Part shown: positions 1-7,519 of the stretch, one piece after another | Position numbering within the stretch: the first letter of the stretch is position 1 | Layout of the letters: every line of letters starts with the position of its first letter | NCBI GenBank assembly: GCA_001515205.2 | Contig: LQMQ01000065.1 | Span: 1 to 33,771, forward strand | Reading direction: 5' to 3' | Length of the DNA: 33,771 bases | Source of the DNA: Candidatus Hadarchaeum yellowstonense | GTDB lineage: Archaea; Hadarchaeota; Hadarchaeia; Hadarchaeales; Hadarchaeaceae | Position numbers and translations under genes: made by a program | The notes under the pieces: generated by a model | The model's input: the letters and a program-made list of their open reading frames with translations, nothing else | Told to the model about the DNA's origin: nothing | Database searches by the model: none

Positions 1-19
1 AGCCAATTTTGGAGGTAGG

Positions 20-214
20 ATGGAAAAAAGTGACCAGTACTTCTTAGTATTTTCCGCAGTCTGGGCATTAGTTTACCTCTTTCTACCATATACGGACCTT
101 TTTGCGAAGAGTCCCACCTTTTTGACATACAACTTTCTGGTGATCTTAACAGTGATCTACATTGTTGTCTTTGTTTTCTATGCGAACAAGTATGTGGAAA
201 GAGTCAAGTCATGA
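20..214 (+). CDS. Small two-helix membrane protein upstream of an SSS symporter
   Basis: This is a 64-residue protein with two predicted membrane helices (about residues 8-25 and 36-54), a short polar link and a basic C-terminus. The ATG follows a strong GGAGGT ribosome site. It ends 9 bases before the symporter gene, so the two are almost certainly co-transcribed. Small hydrophobic proteins of this size often precede sodium:solute symporter genes (YhdT-type or DUF3311-type partners), and I infer a similar accessory or subunit role. I cannot assign it firmly to either family. Its promoter lies outside the window. Confidence 0.8.
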   Translation: MEKSDQYFLVFSAVWALVYLFLPYTDLFAKSPTFLTYNFLVILTVIYIVVFVFYANKYVERVKS

Positions 215-223
215 GGTGAAACC

Positions 224-1693
224 ATGGCTCTTGAGATATCATGGATTTTGGCCACAATAGTAATTTATATTGCAATAGTGTGGTTCATAGGATACATGGC
301 GCATAAGGCCACCAAGAAGAACGATGTGGTGAGCTATGTTGTTGCCGACAGAAAATTATCGCCTTTTGTCACTTTGATGACATACTCGGCAACCTTTTTC
401 AGCGCGTACATGATGATTGGATACGCGGGTTACACGTACGCTAACGGCATCGCCGGAACGTTCGGCTTTGAGATGTTTGTCACCGTGTTCACCGGTAGCC
501 TGCTGATAATTTACGTGGGATACAAGTTTTGGAGCGCTGCTCAAGCAAGGGGATACATTTCATCATCGGAACTTCTCAGAGACAGCTACGGCAGCACCTG
601 GGTCGCCATAGTAGCAACTTTACTGGGAATCATGTGGATCGTCCCGCACTCGATGATGCAGTACCAAGGCATTGCTAAGCTTTTGGATGGTCTGACCGGA
701 GGGGTAATACCTTACCTGTGGGGGATAGCTCTGTTTGCTGTAGTCGCCTTCGTCTATACCGTGGCTGGTGGCGTGCGCGCGGTCGCGTGGACCGATGTCG
801 TCCAAGGAACAATTATGATAGTAGTGGCTTTCTTAGTTATGGGCTTCGTAATCAATGCACTTGGCGGATTTTCTGGATATGTGAACGCGGTTCAAACACA
901 GGCACCTGCCCACCTGACTTTCCCCGGACCGAGCAATCTCTACACCGTCGTGGGCTATCTTTCAATCATAATTCCCTTCGTTTTTCAGCCACTCTGCAAT
1001 CCACAAGCAAACCAAAGGTTCTTCATGACCAACAAGAGAGGGATCAAATATACAGCGTTCGGATTTGCCATTTTTTCCTTTTTATATGCGTTACCGATTA
1101 CAATATTTGCAGTTGGCGGTAAAGTATTGTTCCCTAACCTAAGTGCCGCCGACAGCATTACGCCGACAATATTGACTTCGATTGTTCCACCCATAGTGGC
1201 TCTAATCGCTATGACCGGAGTATGGTCAGCTGCTCTTTCCACTATTGACTCCCAGATGCTGACTCTGAGCTCGATGTTCTCCAGAGACATCTTAAAAAAC
1301 GCTGCCCATCCGAAAATTACAGCGAAAGGCGAAATTCTGTCCATTAGGATATTCATGGTGATCTACATTTTGATAGTGTTTTTCTTCTCAATGACTCCAG
1401 TTCCGTTCATTCTAACTCTTGGAATCCTCTCCGCCGCTGGTGTGAGTACCTTGGCTCCGACTTTGCTGGGCAGTGTGCTATGGAAGAGAGGTACAGCTGC
1501 TGGAGCCCTCAGCAGTATGATCGTCGGTTCTGCAGTCTTGTTAACATTACAGTTGACAAACACTAAGCTGCTTGGCTGGGCCCCTGGAGTTTGGGGAGTT
1601 ATCGTTAGCTTCGTGCTTTACTTTGTAGTATCGCTAGCGACCAAACCCAGACCGGAAAGTACTGAGATCCACAAGCAGAAAACCAAAGGATAA
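224..1693 (+). CDS. Sodium:solute symporter (SSS family) permease
   Basis: A 489-residue polytopic membrane protein, predicted to have about 13 helices, of the SSS family that couples sodium entry to uptake of small organic solutes. The family signature is visible near residues 185-197 (GGVRAVAWTDVVQG). The stretch SAALSTIDSQ (around residue 328) matches the sodium-site helix region with paired small and hydroxyl residues. The N-terminal segment SATFFSAYMMIG fits helix 1-2 of PutP/PanF-like members. The ATG follows GAGGTGA. The substrate cannot be read from sequence; proline, pantothenate or a monocarboxylate are all possible. Base composition is visibly more AT-rich than in the genes from 1.8 kb on, which may indicate acquisition. 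Confidence 0.92.
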   Translation: MALEISWILATIVIYIAIVWFIGYMAHKATKKNDVVSYVVADRKLSPFVTLMTYSATFFSAYMMIGYAGYTYANGIAGTFGFEMFVTVFTGSLLIIYVGYKFWSAAQARGYISSSELLRDSYGSTWVAIVATLLGIMWIVPHSMMQYQGIAKLLDGLTGGVIPYLWGIALFAVVAFVYTVAGGVRAVAWTDVVQGTIMIVVAFLVMGFVINALGGFSGYVNAVQTQAPAHLTFPGPSNLYTVVGYLSIIIPFVFQPLCNPQANQRFFMTNKRGIKYTAFGFAIFSFLYALPITIFAVGGKVLFPNLSAADSITPTILTSIVPPIVALIAMTGVWSAALSTIDSQMLTLSSMFSRDILKNAAHPKITAKGEILSIRIFMVIYILIVFFFSMTPVPFILTLGILSAAGVSTLAPTLLGSVLWKRGTAAGALSSMIVGSAVLLTLQLTNTKLLGWAPGVWGVIVSFVLYFVVSLATKPRPESTEIHKQKTKG

Positions 1694-1828
1694 ATCTAAA
1701 ATTTTTCTTTTTTTATTACACAAACAGTTATTTCTCTATTTCTCTTTTTGCTGACAAAATCATATCTTTTTTAACTTCTTTTGTCAACAAAACGAATTGA
1801 AAATTGAATTACGTGCGAACGGTAACTT
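1694..1828. terminator. T-rich convergent intergenic region with an 8-bp inverted repeat
   Basis: Just after the symporter stop there is a T-run at 1702-1714, the usual archaeal oligo-T terminator. Further on TGACAAAA (1752-1759) and TTTTGTCA (1779-1786) form a perfect 8-bp inverted repeat with a 19-base T-rich spacer. The region separates convergent genes, so termination from both sides is the simplest reading. Confidence 0.55.
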
Positions 1829-3178
1829 TTATAATAATCTCTTCACGCTTTTCGTCGCTTTTCTGAGGATCTCCTCCGCCCGCCCCGGGGTTCTGGCCTC
1901 AACCGTCACCCGAATGTAAGGCTCCGTCCCAGAGGCCCTGACCAACACCCAACCATCCAACAGGTTCACGCGGATGCCATCAACCCTGAGGACGCCGGTT
2001 GCCTCGCTGAATTCTTTCATCAACCTTTTGGAAACCAGCGCCATCACCTTGGCCTTCCGATCCTCGGGACACGGGACCTTTTCCCGCAGCATGTAGTAGT
2101 CCGGCAGCGGTGCCAGCAGCTCCGACATCCTCTTTCCCGAGGTGTTCAGGAGCTCCAAAACCTTTAACGCCCCCAGCAAACCGTCCGGAGCCATGCCGAA
2201 GCGCGGAAATATCCAGGCACCGCAGGGTTCACCGCCGCATGAGGCCTCGTGACGCCTGATTTCGACCGCCACGCTGACATCACCGACCTTTGTCCTGATC
2301 ACCTTGCCACCACGACCACCAACCACCTCCTCGACAACATTGGAAGCATCAACTGTGGTAACCATCTTGTCCCCTTCCCTGTTGAGATGTTCCGCGGCCA
2401 CGAGGGCCAGGATCTCGTCGCCCGGGACCACCACGCCCTTTTCATCCACGACGACCACCCGGTCGGCGTCGCCATCGTGAGCGATGCCCAGATCGGCCTC
2501 GGTCGATCTCACCACGCGGCAAAGCTCGGTCAGGTTCTCCGGGCTGGGCTCAAGCGGCCGCCCCGGGAAGAGGCCATCGGGCTGGGCGTTCAGTGAAATT
2601 ACCTTGCAGCCCACCTCACGGAGAAGAAGAGGGGCCACAACAGAGGCCGCCCCGTTGCCACAGTCGACCACCACCTTATACTCCTTAGTCAGCTGCACCC
2701 TGCCCGCGAGGGTCCCAACATAATCTGGCAAAACATTCAGCTCTTCTACAGCTCCGATCTCATCCCAGTTGACCTGGCGCCACTTTCTCCCCGAATAAAT
2801 CCTCTCTATCCTTCCCTCAAGAACGGGGGTGTACGCCATCCCGGAAGCGTCGAAAAGCTTGACCCCGTTGTACTCCGGAGGATTGTGAGAAGCGGTTATC
2901 ATCGCGCCGGCCTTGGCCCTCAGCATCCTTACGGCAAAACTGACCACCGGGGTGGGCACCACGCCCAGGCGACAGACCTCACAGCCACCGGAGAGCAGGC
3001 CGGAAATCAAACTGCCCTCGAGCATGTCGCTGGAGGTCCTCGGATCCCTGCCGACGACCACGGTGCCGGAATTGCCCAGCTGGGCGGCAAGCGACAGCCC
3101 CAAATCCATGACGAGCTGGGGGGTGATCTGCTTTCCCACGACCCCGCGGACTCCGGATGTCCCGAAGAGCCTGCCCAT
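1829..3178 (-). CDS. glmM: Phosphoglucosamine mutase / phosphomannomutase (alpha-D-phosphohexomutase)
   Basis: A 449-residue cytosolic phosphohexomutase moving phosphate between C1 and C6 of hexose phosphates, probably glucosamine-6-P to glucosamine-1-P for UDP-GlcNAc. All four family motifs are present: the phosphoserine loop TASHNPP (Ser97), the metal loop DGDADR (235-240), the sugar loop GGEPCG (315-320, Cys where Ser is usual) and the phosphate loop RASGTEP (414-420). The ATG at 3178 is preferred over a TTG 12 bases upstream because GGATGGT precedes it and archaeal homologues begin near this GxLFGTSGVRG. It follows eS1 by 23 bases and is the last gene of the serS2-eS1-glmM operon. GlmM versus ManB activity cannot be separated from sequence. 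Confidence 0.92.
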   Translation of the reverse strand: MGRLFGTSGVRGVVGKQITPQLVMDLGLSLAAQLGNSGTVVVGRDPRTSSDMLEGSLISGLLSGGCEVCRLGVVPTPVVSFAVRMLRAKAGAMITASHNPPEYNGVKLFDASGMAYTPVLEGRIERIYSGRKWRQVNWDEIGAVEELNVLPDYVGTLAGRVQLTKEYKVVVDCGNGAASVVAPLLLREVGCKVISLNAQPDGLFPGRPLEPSPENLTELCRVVRSTEADLGIAHDGDADRVVVVDEKGVVVPGDEILALVAAEHLNREGDKMVTTVDASNVVEEVVGGRGGKVIRTKVGDVSVAVEIRRHEASCGGEPCGAWIFPRFGMAPDGLLGALKVLELLNTSGKRMSELLAPLPDYYMLREKVPCPEDRKAKVMALVSKRLMKEFSEATGVLRVDGIRVNLLDGWVLVRASGTEPYIRVTVEARTPGRAEEILRKATKSVKRLL

Positions 3179-3201
3179 GAAACCATCCAATTAAAAATAA
3201 C

Positions 3202-3810
3202 CTACGGGCTCTTAACCTGTTCTGGGACCGGCTCACCGATGACCTTGCTCTTATAAACTTCCACCCGGCGAATGGGGCAGTATTTCTTGGCCTCCTTGTA
3301 GATGTCCGCGGAGAGCTTTCCCAGCACCGCCTCCTGGACAAACTGATCCAGCGTCCTTTCGGCAGCCCTCCCCTCAACGACCTTTCGCATGTCCTTGTGG
3401 ATGAGGTCCAGCTTTGTGCTCTGCACCCGCCTCAGCGTGGTCACCATCGAGGTCACCCGCAGCTTGTAGCCGTCCTTGGTCGTCACCGTGGCAATGTCGT
3501 CGACCTTGCCGGCCCTCCGCCTGACCTGACTCCTGATGTAATCGCGGGCCATCTCATGTCCCACAAATTTCGTCAGCGCCTGTTTGTCCCTGACCTCCTT
3601 GACCTGGAAGTACAGCTTGATGTGCGACTTGGAGAAATCCTGAATGAGGTCTCCCAGCGTGGTCTCAAAGACCCGGCCCAGCAGCTGCTCCGGCTCGGAG
3701 GCCAGCGTCTCCCCTATCTTCTGGCTGCCGAACATCGGCGGCGCCACTACCTCAAACCACTCCTTTTCCCGCCAGGATTTCTTCACCACTCGCTTCTTTT
3801 CTTCTGCCAT
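3202..3810 (-). CDS. rps3ae: 30S ribosomal protein eS1 (S3Ae)
   Basis: A 202-residue archaeal/eukaryotic-type small-subunit protein. The lysine-rich start, the block WFEVVAPPMFG near residues 17-27, the GRVFETTLGDL segment and the central RDYIRSQVRRR region are characteristic. The ATG shares one base with the stop of the upstream seryl-tRNA synthetase (TAATG), so the two are translationally coupled. In many euryarchaea eS1 lies beside rps15, recJ and pcc1; here those genes are a few kilobases away with serS2 and a flavodoxin in between. Confidence 0.97.
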   Translation of the reverse strand: MAEEKKRVVKKSWREKEWFEVVAPPMFGSQKIGETLASEPEQLLGRVFETTLGDLIQDFSKSHIKLYFQVKEVRDKQALTKFVGHEMARDYIRSQVRRRAGKVDDIATVTTKDGYKLRVTSMVTTLRRVQSTKLDLIHKDMRKVVEGRAAERTLDQFVQEAVLGKLSADIYKEAKKYCPIRRVEVYKSKVIGEPVPEQVKSP

Positions 3811-5315
3811 TACTCAACCACCTTGGGTACGGGAGGCAGTGTGCCCACCCGTTTTCTCACCGGCTCGGGCCACCTTGCCGGGTCAAAGCCGTGCTGGGCG
3901 AGGAATCCCACGACCCAGCGGCTCGTCCCGAAGCCGCAGCAGCCCGTCCAAACCTGCCGACCTTTGACCTCCTTTATTTTAAAGGTTTCCACGAACTTGT
4001 CCCTGTGCACGTTGTAGGAGCCGATCTCCAGCCAGCTGTTATCATAGGGCAAAAGCACCTCGATGTCATAGGTGGCCACCTTGCTGCTGTCGCTGCCGTC
4101 GCCGACCACGCCCTCCTTCATGTAGAACGGCGTGGCAACCAGAAGCCGCCACTCCAGCCCCAGTTGATCCACCACCTTGGTGCTTCTTTCCACAACGGCA
4201 TCCCTGATCGAGACGACATCCTCAGGAGATCCCAGAAAGACAAACTCGACGCGGTGGAACTCCTGGGTCCTGACCAATCCCTCAACGCCACCGCCCTCCC
4301 AGCGATATGTCCAGCCGCTGCGGTCAAACTGCTTCACGGGAAGGTCCTCGAGTCTGACGTGGCTGGAGGCAAAGGTCTCATAGAAGGGCTCGCACTGCGC
4401 CGGGGCCAGGACATATGCTGGCTCCTTGAGGACCTTCCTGAGCTCTTCCACAGGCACGCGCTTGGTGAGTTTGAGTTTCTGCTTGAACTCCTTGAAGGCC
4501 TCGGGATCGCGGGGCGGGGGAGAAACGTAATACATGCCCTCAGGCACTCCATCGAGGTAGCCCGGCATCCTCTGCATCACCTCCAGAGGGATGAGCTTGG
4601 GCAGCATGACCTCCTCAAACTTCAGCGGGCGGGCCACCTCCTCGATGATGATGTCCTCAATTGCCCGGAGCAATTTGGCGTAAGGCTCTTCGTAGATCCA
4701 CTGGCCGCGGCCGGGGAAATCCCTGATCCAGCCCAGCCTCTTGGCGACGTCGAAGGGGTTTTCCGTGAAGGGATGGGGGAGCTTTGGACCCTCCCTGACG
4801 ACCTTCGGCTCGGCTGCCCTCGCAGAAACTCGTTTGGTGGTCTCCTCGATCAGGGAGACCAGCCTGTCGACAACCCTGCCCCTCAAGTCGGCCTCGTTGA
4901 GGTCCCTGAGGCGGATCTCAACCGCGGATTCTCCGACCGTCACCTCGTACGGTAGCTTCCTGATTTCAGCCACCGCCTCCGCAGGAGCCTCCGCAATCGG
5001 CAACAAGATCCGGCAATCGCTGGCGGCCATCCTCCTGAGCCCCAGCTTGTGCTTTCTGCCCAGCTCCGTGGCCAAAAGCCTCGCCAACCTGAGAAGGGCA
5101 TCGTGAGCTCTCACATAGCGTCCTGATTCCAGCTCCATCTCCAGCTCATTCCCGGACACCTGCCAACTGATAACCCTCGCGGCCTCCGCTTCCTTTCCCT
5201 TGGGTGCCCCCCTGCTGAGGACGGGGGCGGCCGTCCGGATGACGTCGGCTATGTCCGCCTTCACCTTTTCGATCTCACCGCTGAAGGTGAGCTTGGCTTT
5301 CAGCTCAAACTTCAC
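3810..5315 (-). CDS. serS: Seryl-tRNA synthetase, rare (type 2, methanogen-type)
   Basis: A 501-residue class II synthetase charging tRNA-Ser. It is the rare zinc-dependent SerRS type: it lacks the N-terminal coiled-coil arm of ordinary SerRS and has instead an alpha/beta N-terminal domain (about 1-165). Proposed active-site zinc ligands are visible: Cys308 in APAQCEPFYETF, Glu352 in RTQEFHRVEF (motif 2), and Cys459 or Cys460 in WTGCCGFGTSRW (motif 3). These match the order and spacing of Cys306, Glu355 and Cys461 of the Methanosarcina barkeri enzyme. The GTG start lies close behind a TATA-like element at 5346-5354. It leads an operon with eS1 and glmM. No bacterial-type SerRS gene lies in this window. 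Confidence 0.95.
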   Translation of the reverse strand: MKFELKAKLTFSGEIEKVKADIADVIRTAAPVLSRGAPKGKEAEAARVISWQVSGNELEMELESGRYVRAHDALLRLARLLATELGRKHKLGLRRMAASDCRILLPIAEAPAEAVAEIRKLPYEVTVGESAVEIRLRDLNEADLRGRVVDRLVSLIEETTKRVSARAAEPKVVREGPKLPHPFTENPFDVAKRLGWIRDFPGRGQWIYEEPYAKLLRAIEDIIIEEVARPLKFEEVMLPKLIPLEVMQRMPGYLDGVPEGMYYVSPPPRDPEAFKEFKQKLKLTKRVPVEELRKVLKEPAYVLAPAQCEPFYETFASSHVRLEDLPVKQFDRSGWTYRWEGGGVEGLVRTQEFHRVEFVFLGSPEDVVSIRDAVVERSTKVVDQLGLEWRLLVATPFYMKEGVVGDGSDSSKVATYDIEVLLPYDNSWLEIGSYNVHRDKFVETFKIKEVKGRQVWTGCCGFGTSRWVVGFLAQHGFDPARWPEPVRKRVGTLPPVPKVVE

Positions 5316-5345
5316 TCAATCGCCAAAAACCTAATCGGCTAGGGG

Positions 5346-5354
5346 ATATGAAAA
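5346..5354 (-). promoter_or_regulatory. TATA box of the serS2-eS1-glmM operon
   Basis: On the minus strand TTTTCATAT is centred about 35 bases before the serS2 GTG. Initiation about 26 bases downstream would leave a leader of roughly 10 bases. Motif match only. Confidence 0.4.
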
Positions 5355-5388
5355 GCTTGTCCTCAGGAGCTTGATCTATCCGAAGGGG

Positions 5389-5856
5389 CTAACCCTTCAG
5401 CTGGGCGGCCGTCCTCCTGCCGAATTCCACCGCCCGGGCCAGCTCCTCCTCAGAAACCGGGCCCCTCATCCCCTGCACCTTCACGGAAAGTCCGGGCGTC
5501 AGCACCTTGGCGCCCGGGATTTTCTCCGCAATTCTCTTCTCCAGCTTCTTTACGGCCTTTCCACAATCGCCGCCCAGGTAGGTGTCGAAGGCGAGGAAAG
5601 TTTTGCCGCTGAGGCCAATCTTCCCCAGCTCATCAACAAACTTCTTGACGCCCCGGGTCGGCCCGCCAATGTGGTTGGGTGTGCCAATCAGGATCGCATC
5701 GTAATCCTGAACCCTGTGGAGATCCACCCCTTTTATCTCGACCAGCTCTGCCCTCACGCCTTTCACTTTTTTCATCCCCTCCAAAATTTTTTCAGCGACA
5801 AGCCTGGTGTTGCCGTATTTTGATTCAAAAGTGACCAGCACCTTGACCAAGCCCAT
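5389..5856 (-). CDS. Flavodoxin-like FMN protein
   Basis: A 155-residue single-domain flavodoxin fold protein. The FMN phosphate loop is seen near the N-terminus (ESKYGNTR), followed by alternating strands, the segment IGTPNHIGGPTRG in the loop contacting the isoalloxazine ring, and LAFDTYLGGDCG. It probably serves as a low-potential electron carrier or a small flavin oxidoreductase; the partner is unknown. A TATA-like element at 5885-5892 puts transcription start near 5863, which argues for the ATG at 5856 (or TTG at 5850) rather than the ATG at 5871. The gene lies between pcc1 and serS2, breaking an otherwise informational cluster. Confidence 0.88.
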   Translation of the reverse strand: MGLVKVLVTFESKYGNTRLVAEKILEGMKKVKGVRAELVEIKGVDLHRVQDYDAILIGTPNHIGGPTRGVKKFVDELGKIGLSGKTFLAFDTYLGGDCGKAVKKLEKRIAEKIPGAKVLTPGLSVKVQGMRGPVSEEELARAVEFGRRTAAQLKG

Positions 5857-5884
5857 CACCCGCTCTGCCATCTGTGCTCTTTTG

Positions 5885-5892
5885 AAAAATAA
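5885..5892 (-). promoter_or_regulatory. TATA box of the flavodoxin gene
   Basis: TTATTTTT on the minus strand, centred about 33 bases before the chosen ATG at 5856. This would give a leader of under 10 bases and supports that start. Confidence 0.4.
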
Positions 5893-5936
5893 TCCTTTCG
5901 AGAAAGCGGGAGAGTTCCAGTCAAGGACCAGTTCGA

Positions 5937-6170
5937 CTAAAGCATGGCCTCCGCGGTGATAGCGCAGGCGAGCAGGTCATCAATCGTGGCCAGCAGCGTC
6001 TCCATTCTGCCGTCAAGATTCACCGAGCTGACCACCTTTTTACCGCTGGCAACCGTCGAAACCGAAAGACCATCGGGCAGCCTCAGGTTATCCGGCTCAA
6101 GCGCCCTGGCCACCGCCCGGGCCACCCTGCTGCTCCCGTATTCACAAACAATCCGGGCTGACATCCTCAT
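5937..6170 (-). CDS. pcc1: KEOPS complex subunit Pcc1
   Basis: A 77-residue protein with the KH-like Pcc1 pattern: an N-terminal strand, a helix containing VARAVARALEPDN, strands around LSVSTVASGKKVVSSVN, and a C-terminal helix with the typical TLLATIDDLLACAI. Pcc1 dimerises and binds Kae1 in KEOPS, which makes t6A at position 37 of ANN-decoding tRNAs. The ATG at 6170 overlaps the stop of the upstream DHH gene (ATGA) and is preceded by GGTGAT; a longer in-frame reading to 6245 would overlap that gene by about 80 bases and is unlikely. Kae1 and Bud32 lie about 5 kb away on the same strand. Confidence 0.88.
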   Translation of the reverse strand: MRMSARIVCEYGSSRVARAVARALEPDNLRLPDGLSVSTVASGKKVVSSVNLDGRMETLLATIDDLLACAITAEAML

Positions 6171-7519
6171 TCCATCACCTTGACCGAAGGCTCCTGTCCA
6201 CCTGATGACCCGCTGCCCTGTTGAAACAGCTCCTCTGCCATCCAAAGGAGTTCCCTCATCACAGCATAGATGGGCACCGATTTTCCGGCAAAAAATTCGG
6301 CAGCTGCCACATGGCCGCCTCCCTCAATCCCGGTGCCTGGGGGGAAAAGCCTCCGCAGGCGCTCTGCCAGGCGGGAACAGAATTGGCCACAGTTGATCAC
6401 TCCACCGCCACCGCGCATGGAAACCTGAACACCGATTTCCTTCGGACAGAAAACGATGATTGCCGTCTCCTCATGGCCAAAGGCCCTTTTCAGCGGCTCC
6501 AGCTGCGTGGCTGCGACATGGGGCAGTATTGCCGGAAACGGCGCCGACTGCATGCTTGGGGCCTCCTTGGCAAATGCTAGATAAACTCCAACCCCCTGAA
6601 CCTCGCCCAAAAAAACGGGGCTCTGAACTCTGCCGCTCAGCAGCTCCCAATCGAGATAGAACCGCTGCAAGGTGCGTGAGATGATCGCCCCCGCCGGCAA
6701 CTTCCCCAGAACATCGTCGAGGCTCCTAAATTCCGCCGGGTTCTCACCGCGCCGCGCCAAATCATTAAGGAAGGTAAAAACCAGCTCCGGCCCGTATGCT
6801 CCTCCCCGGGTTTCTGCCTCATAATAATGCGCCAGCGTCCCCGCGTAAGCTGCCTCGGTTATTTGGTTAACGAGGGCCGTGCGCCTTCTGTCCACCAGAT
6901 CGTACATGGTGGGACACCCGAGCCTGGTTCGGAAAAGGCGCGGGAAAAGTTGCCTTGCCCTCTCGACAAAAGGACGGGCAAAATCATCACACCTGTTTTC
7001 CACCGGGTCGAAGACGGCGTCACCCCTGCAGCCGATCAGGGCGACGAGATCATCGTGCTCATCCGTCGGGCCCAACTGCGTGGCCAGCATGTGACACAGC
7101 AGCGCCGTGGCCGTGCCCAACGGATATTCCGGCGCGGGATTGAAAACCGTGCACCTCGTCGGCCTGCCATCCAGTGGGTGGTGATCCAAAATCAAGACAT
7201 TTTCCGCCTTTCTGAAGAAATCATCATAGGAAGCGAAAGTTCCCTTATCGGAGATCAACAGCAGGTCAACGGTCCCCCGGACAGCAGTTTCCAGCTCCTC
7301 CACCAGCAGCCGGAAGCCCTCGGGTAATTTTACCACGACCTTGGCCCCCAACCGGCGGCACAACCGCTGCAGAATAAAAGCGCTCGCTATGCCGTCAACG
7401 TCGTGGTGAGAAAAAACGACCACGCTCGAACTCCGGCGCAGTGATTTCAACAGCTCCACCGCGCCAGCAAATCCCGAGTCCCTTTCCCGCAGAAATTTTA
7501 CCTGCTCCTTATAATTCAT
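6167..7519 (-). CDS. DHH-family phosphoesterase, RecJ-like (second of a tandem pair)
   Basis: A 450-residue DHH/DHHA1 protein related to archaeal RecJ-like nucleases and phosphodiesterases. The metal motifs are in order: SHHDVDG (37-43), the LISDKG strand (Asp91), LDHHP (111-115) and GCRGD (Asp167). The DHHA1 domain ends with a glycine-rich loop (MRGGGG) and GIEGGGHVAAAEF. The ATG at 7519 overlaps the preceding DHH gene by 11 bases; readings further upstream would overlap by over 100. Pcc1 follows with a 4-base overlap. Known archaeal relatives include the GINS-associated nuclease and 3'-5' RNA/DNA exonucleases; substrate and polarity cannot be read here. Confidence 0.9.
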   Translation of the reverse strand: MNYKEQVKFLRERDSGFAGAVELLKSLRRSSSVVVFSHHDVDGIASAFILQRLCRRLGAKVVVKLPEGFRLLVEELETAVRGTVDLLLISDKGTFASYDDFFRKAENVLILDHHPLDGRPTRCTVFNPAPEYPLGTATALLCHMLATQLGPTDEHDDLVALIGCRGDAVFDPVENRCDDFARPFVERARQLFPRLFRTRLGCPTMYDLVDRRRTALVNQITEAAYAGTLAHYYEAETRGGAYGPELVFTFLNDLARRGENPAEFRSLDDVLGKLPAGAIISRTLQRFYLDWELLSGRVQSPVFLGEVQGVGVYLAFAKEAPSMQSAPFPAILPHVAATQLEPLKRAFGHEETAIIVFCPKEIGVQVSMRGGGGVINCGQFCSRLAERLRRLFPPGTGIEGGGHVAAAEFFAGKSVPIYAVMRELLWMAEELFQQGSGSSGGQEPSVKVME

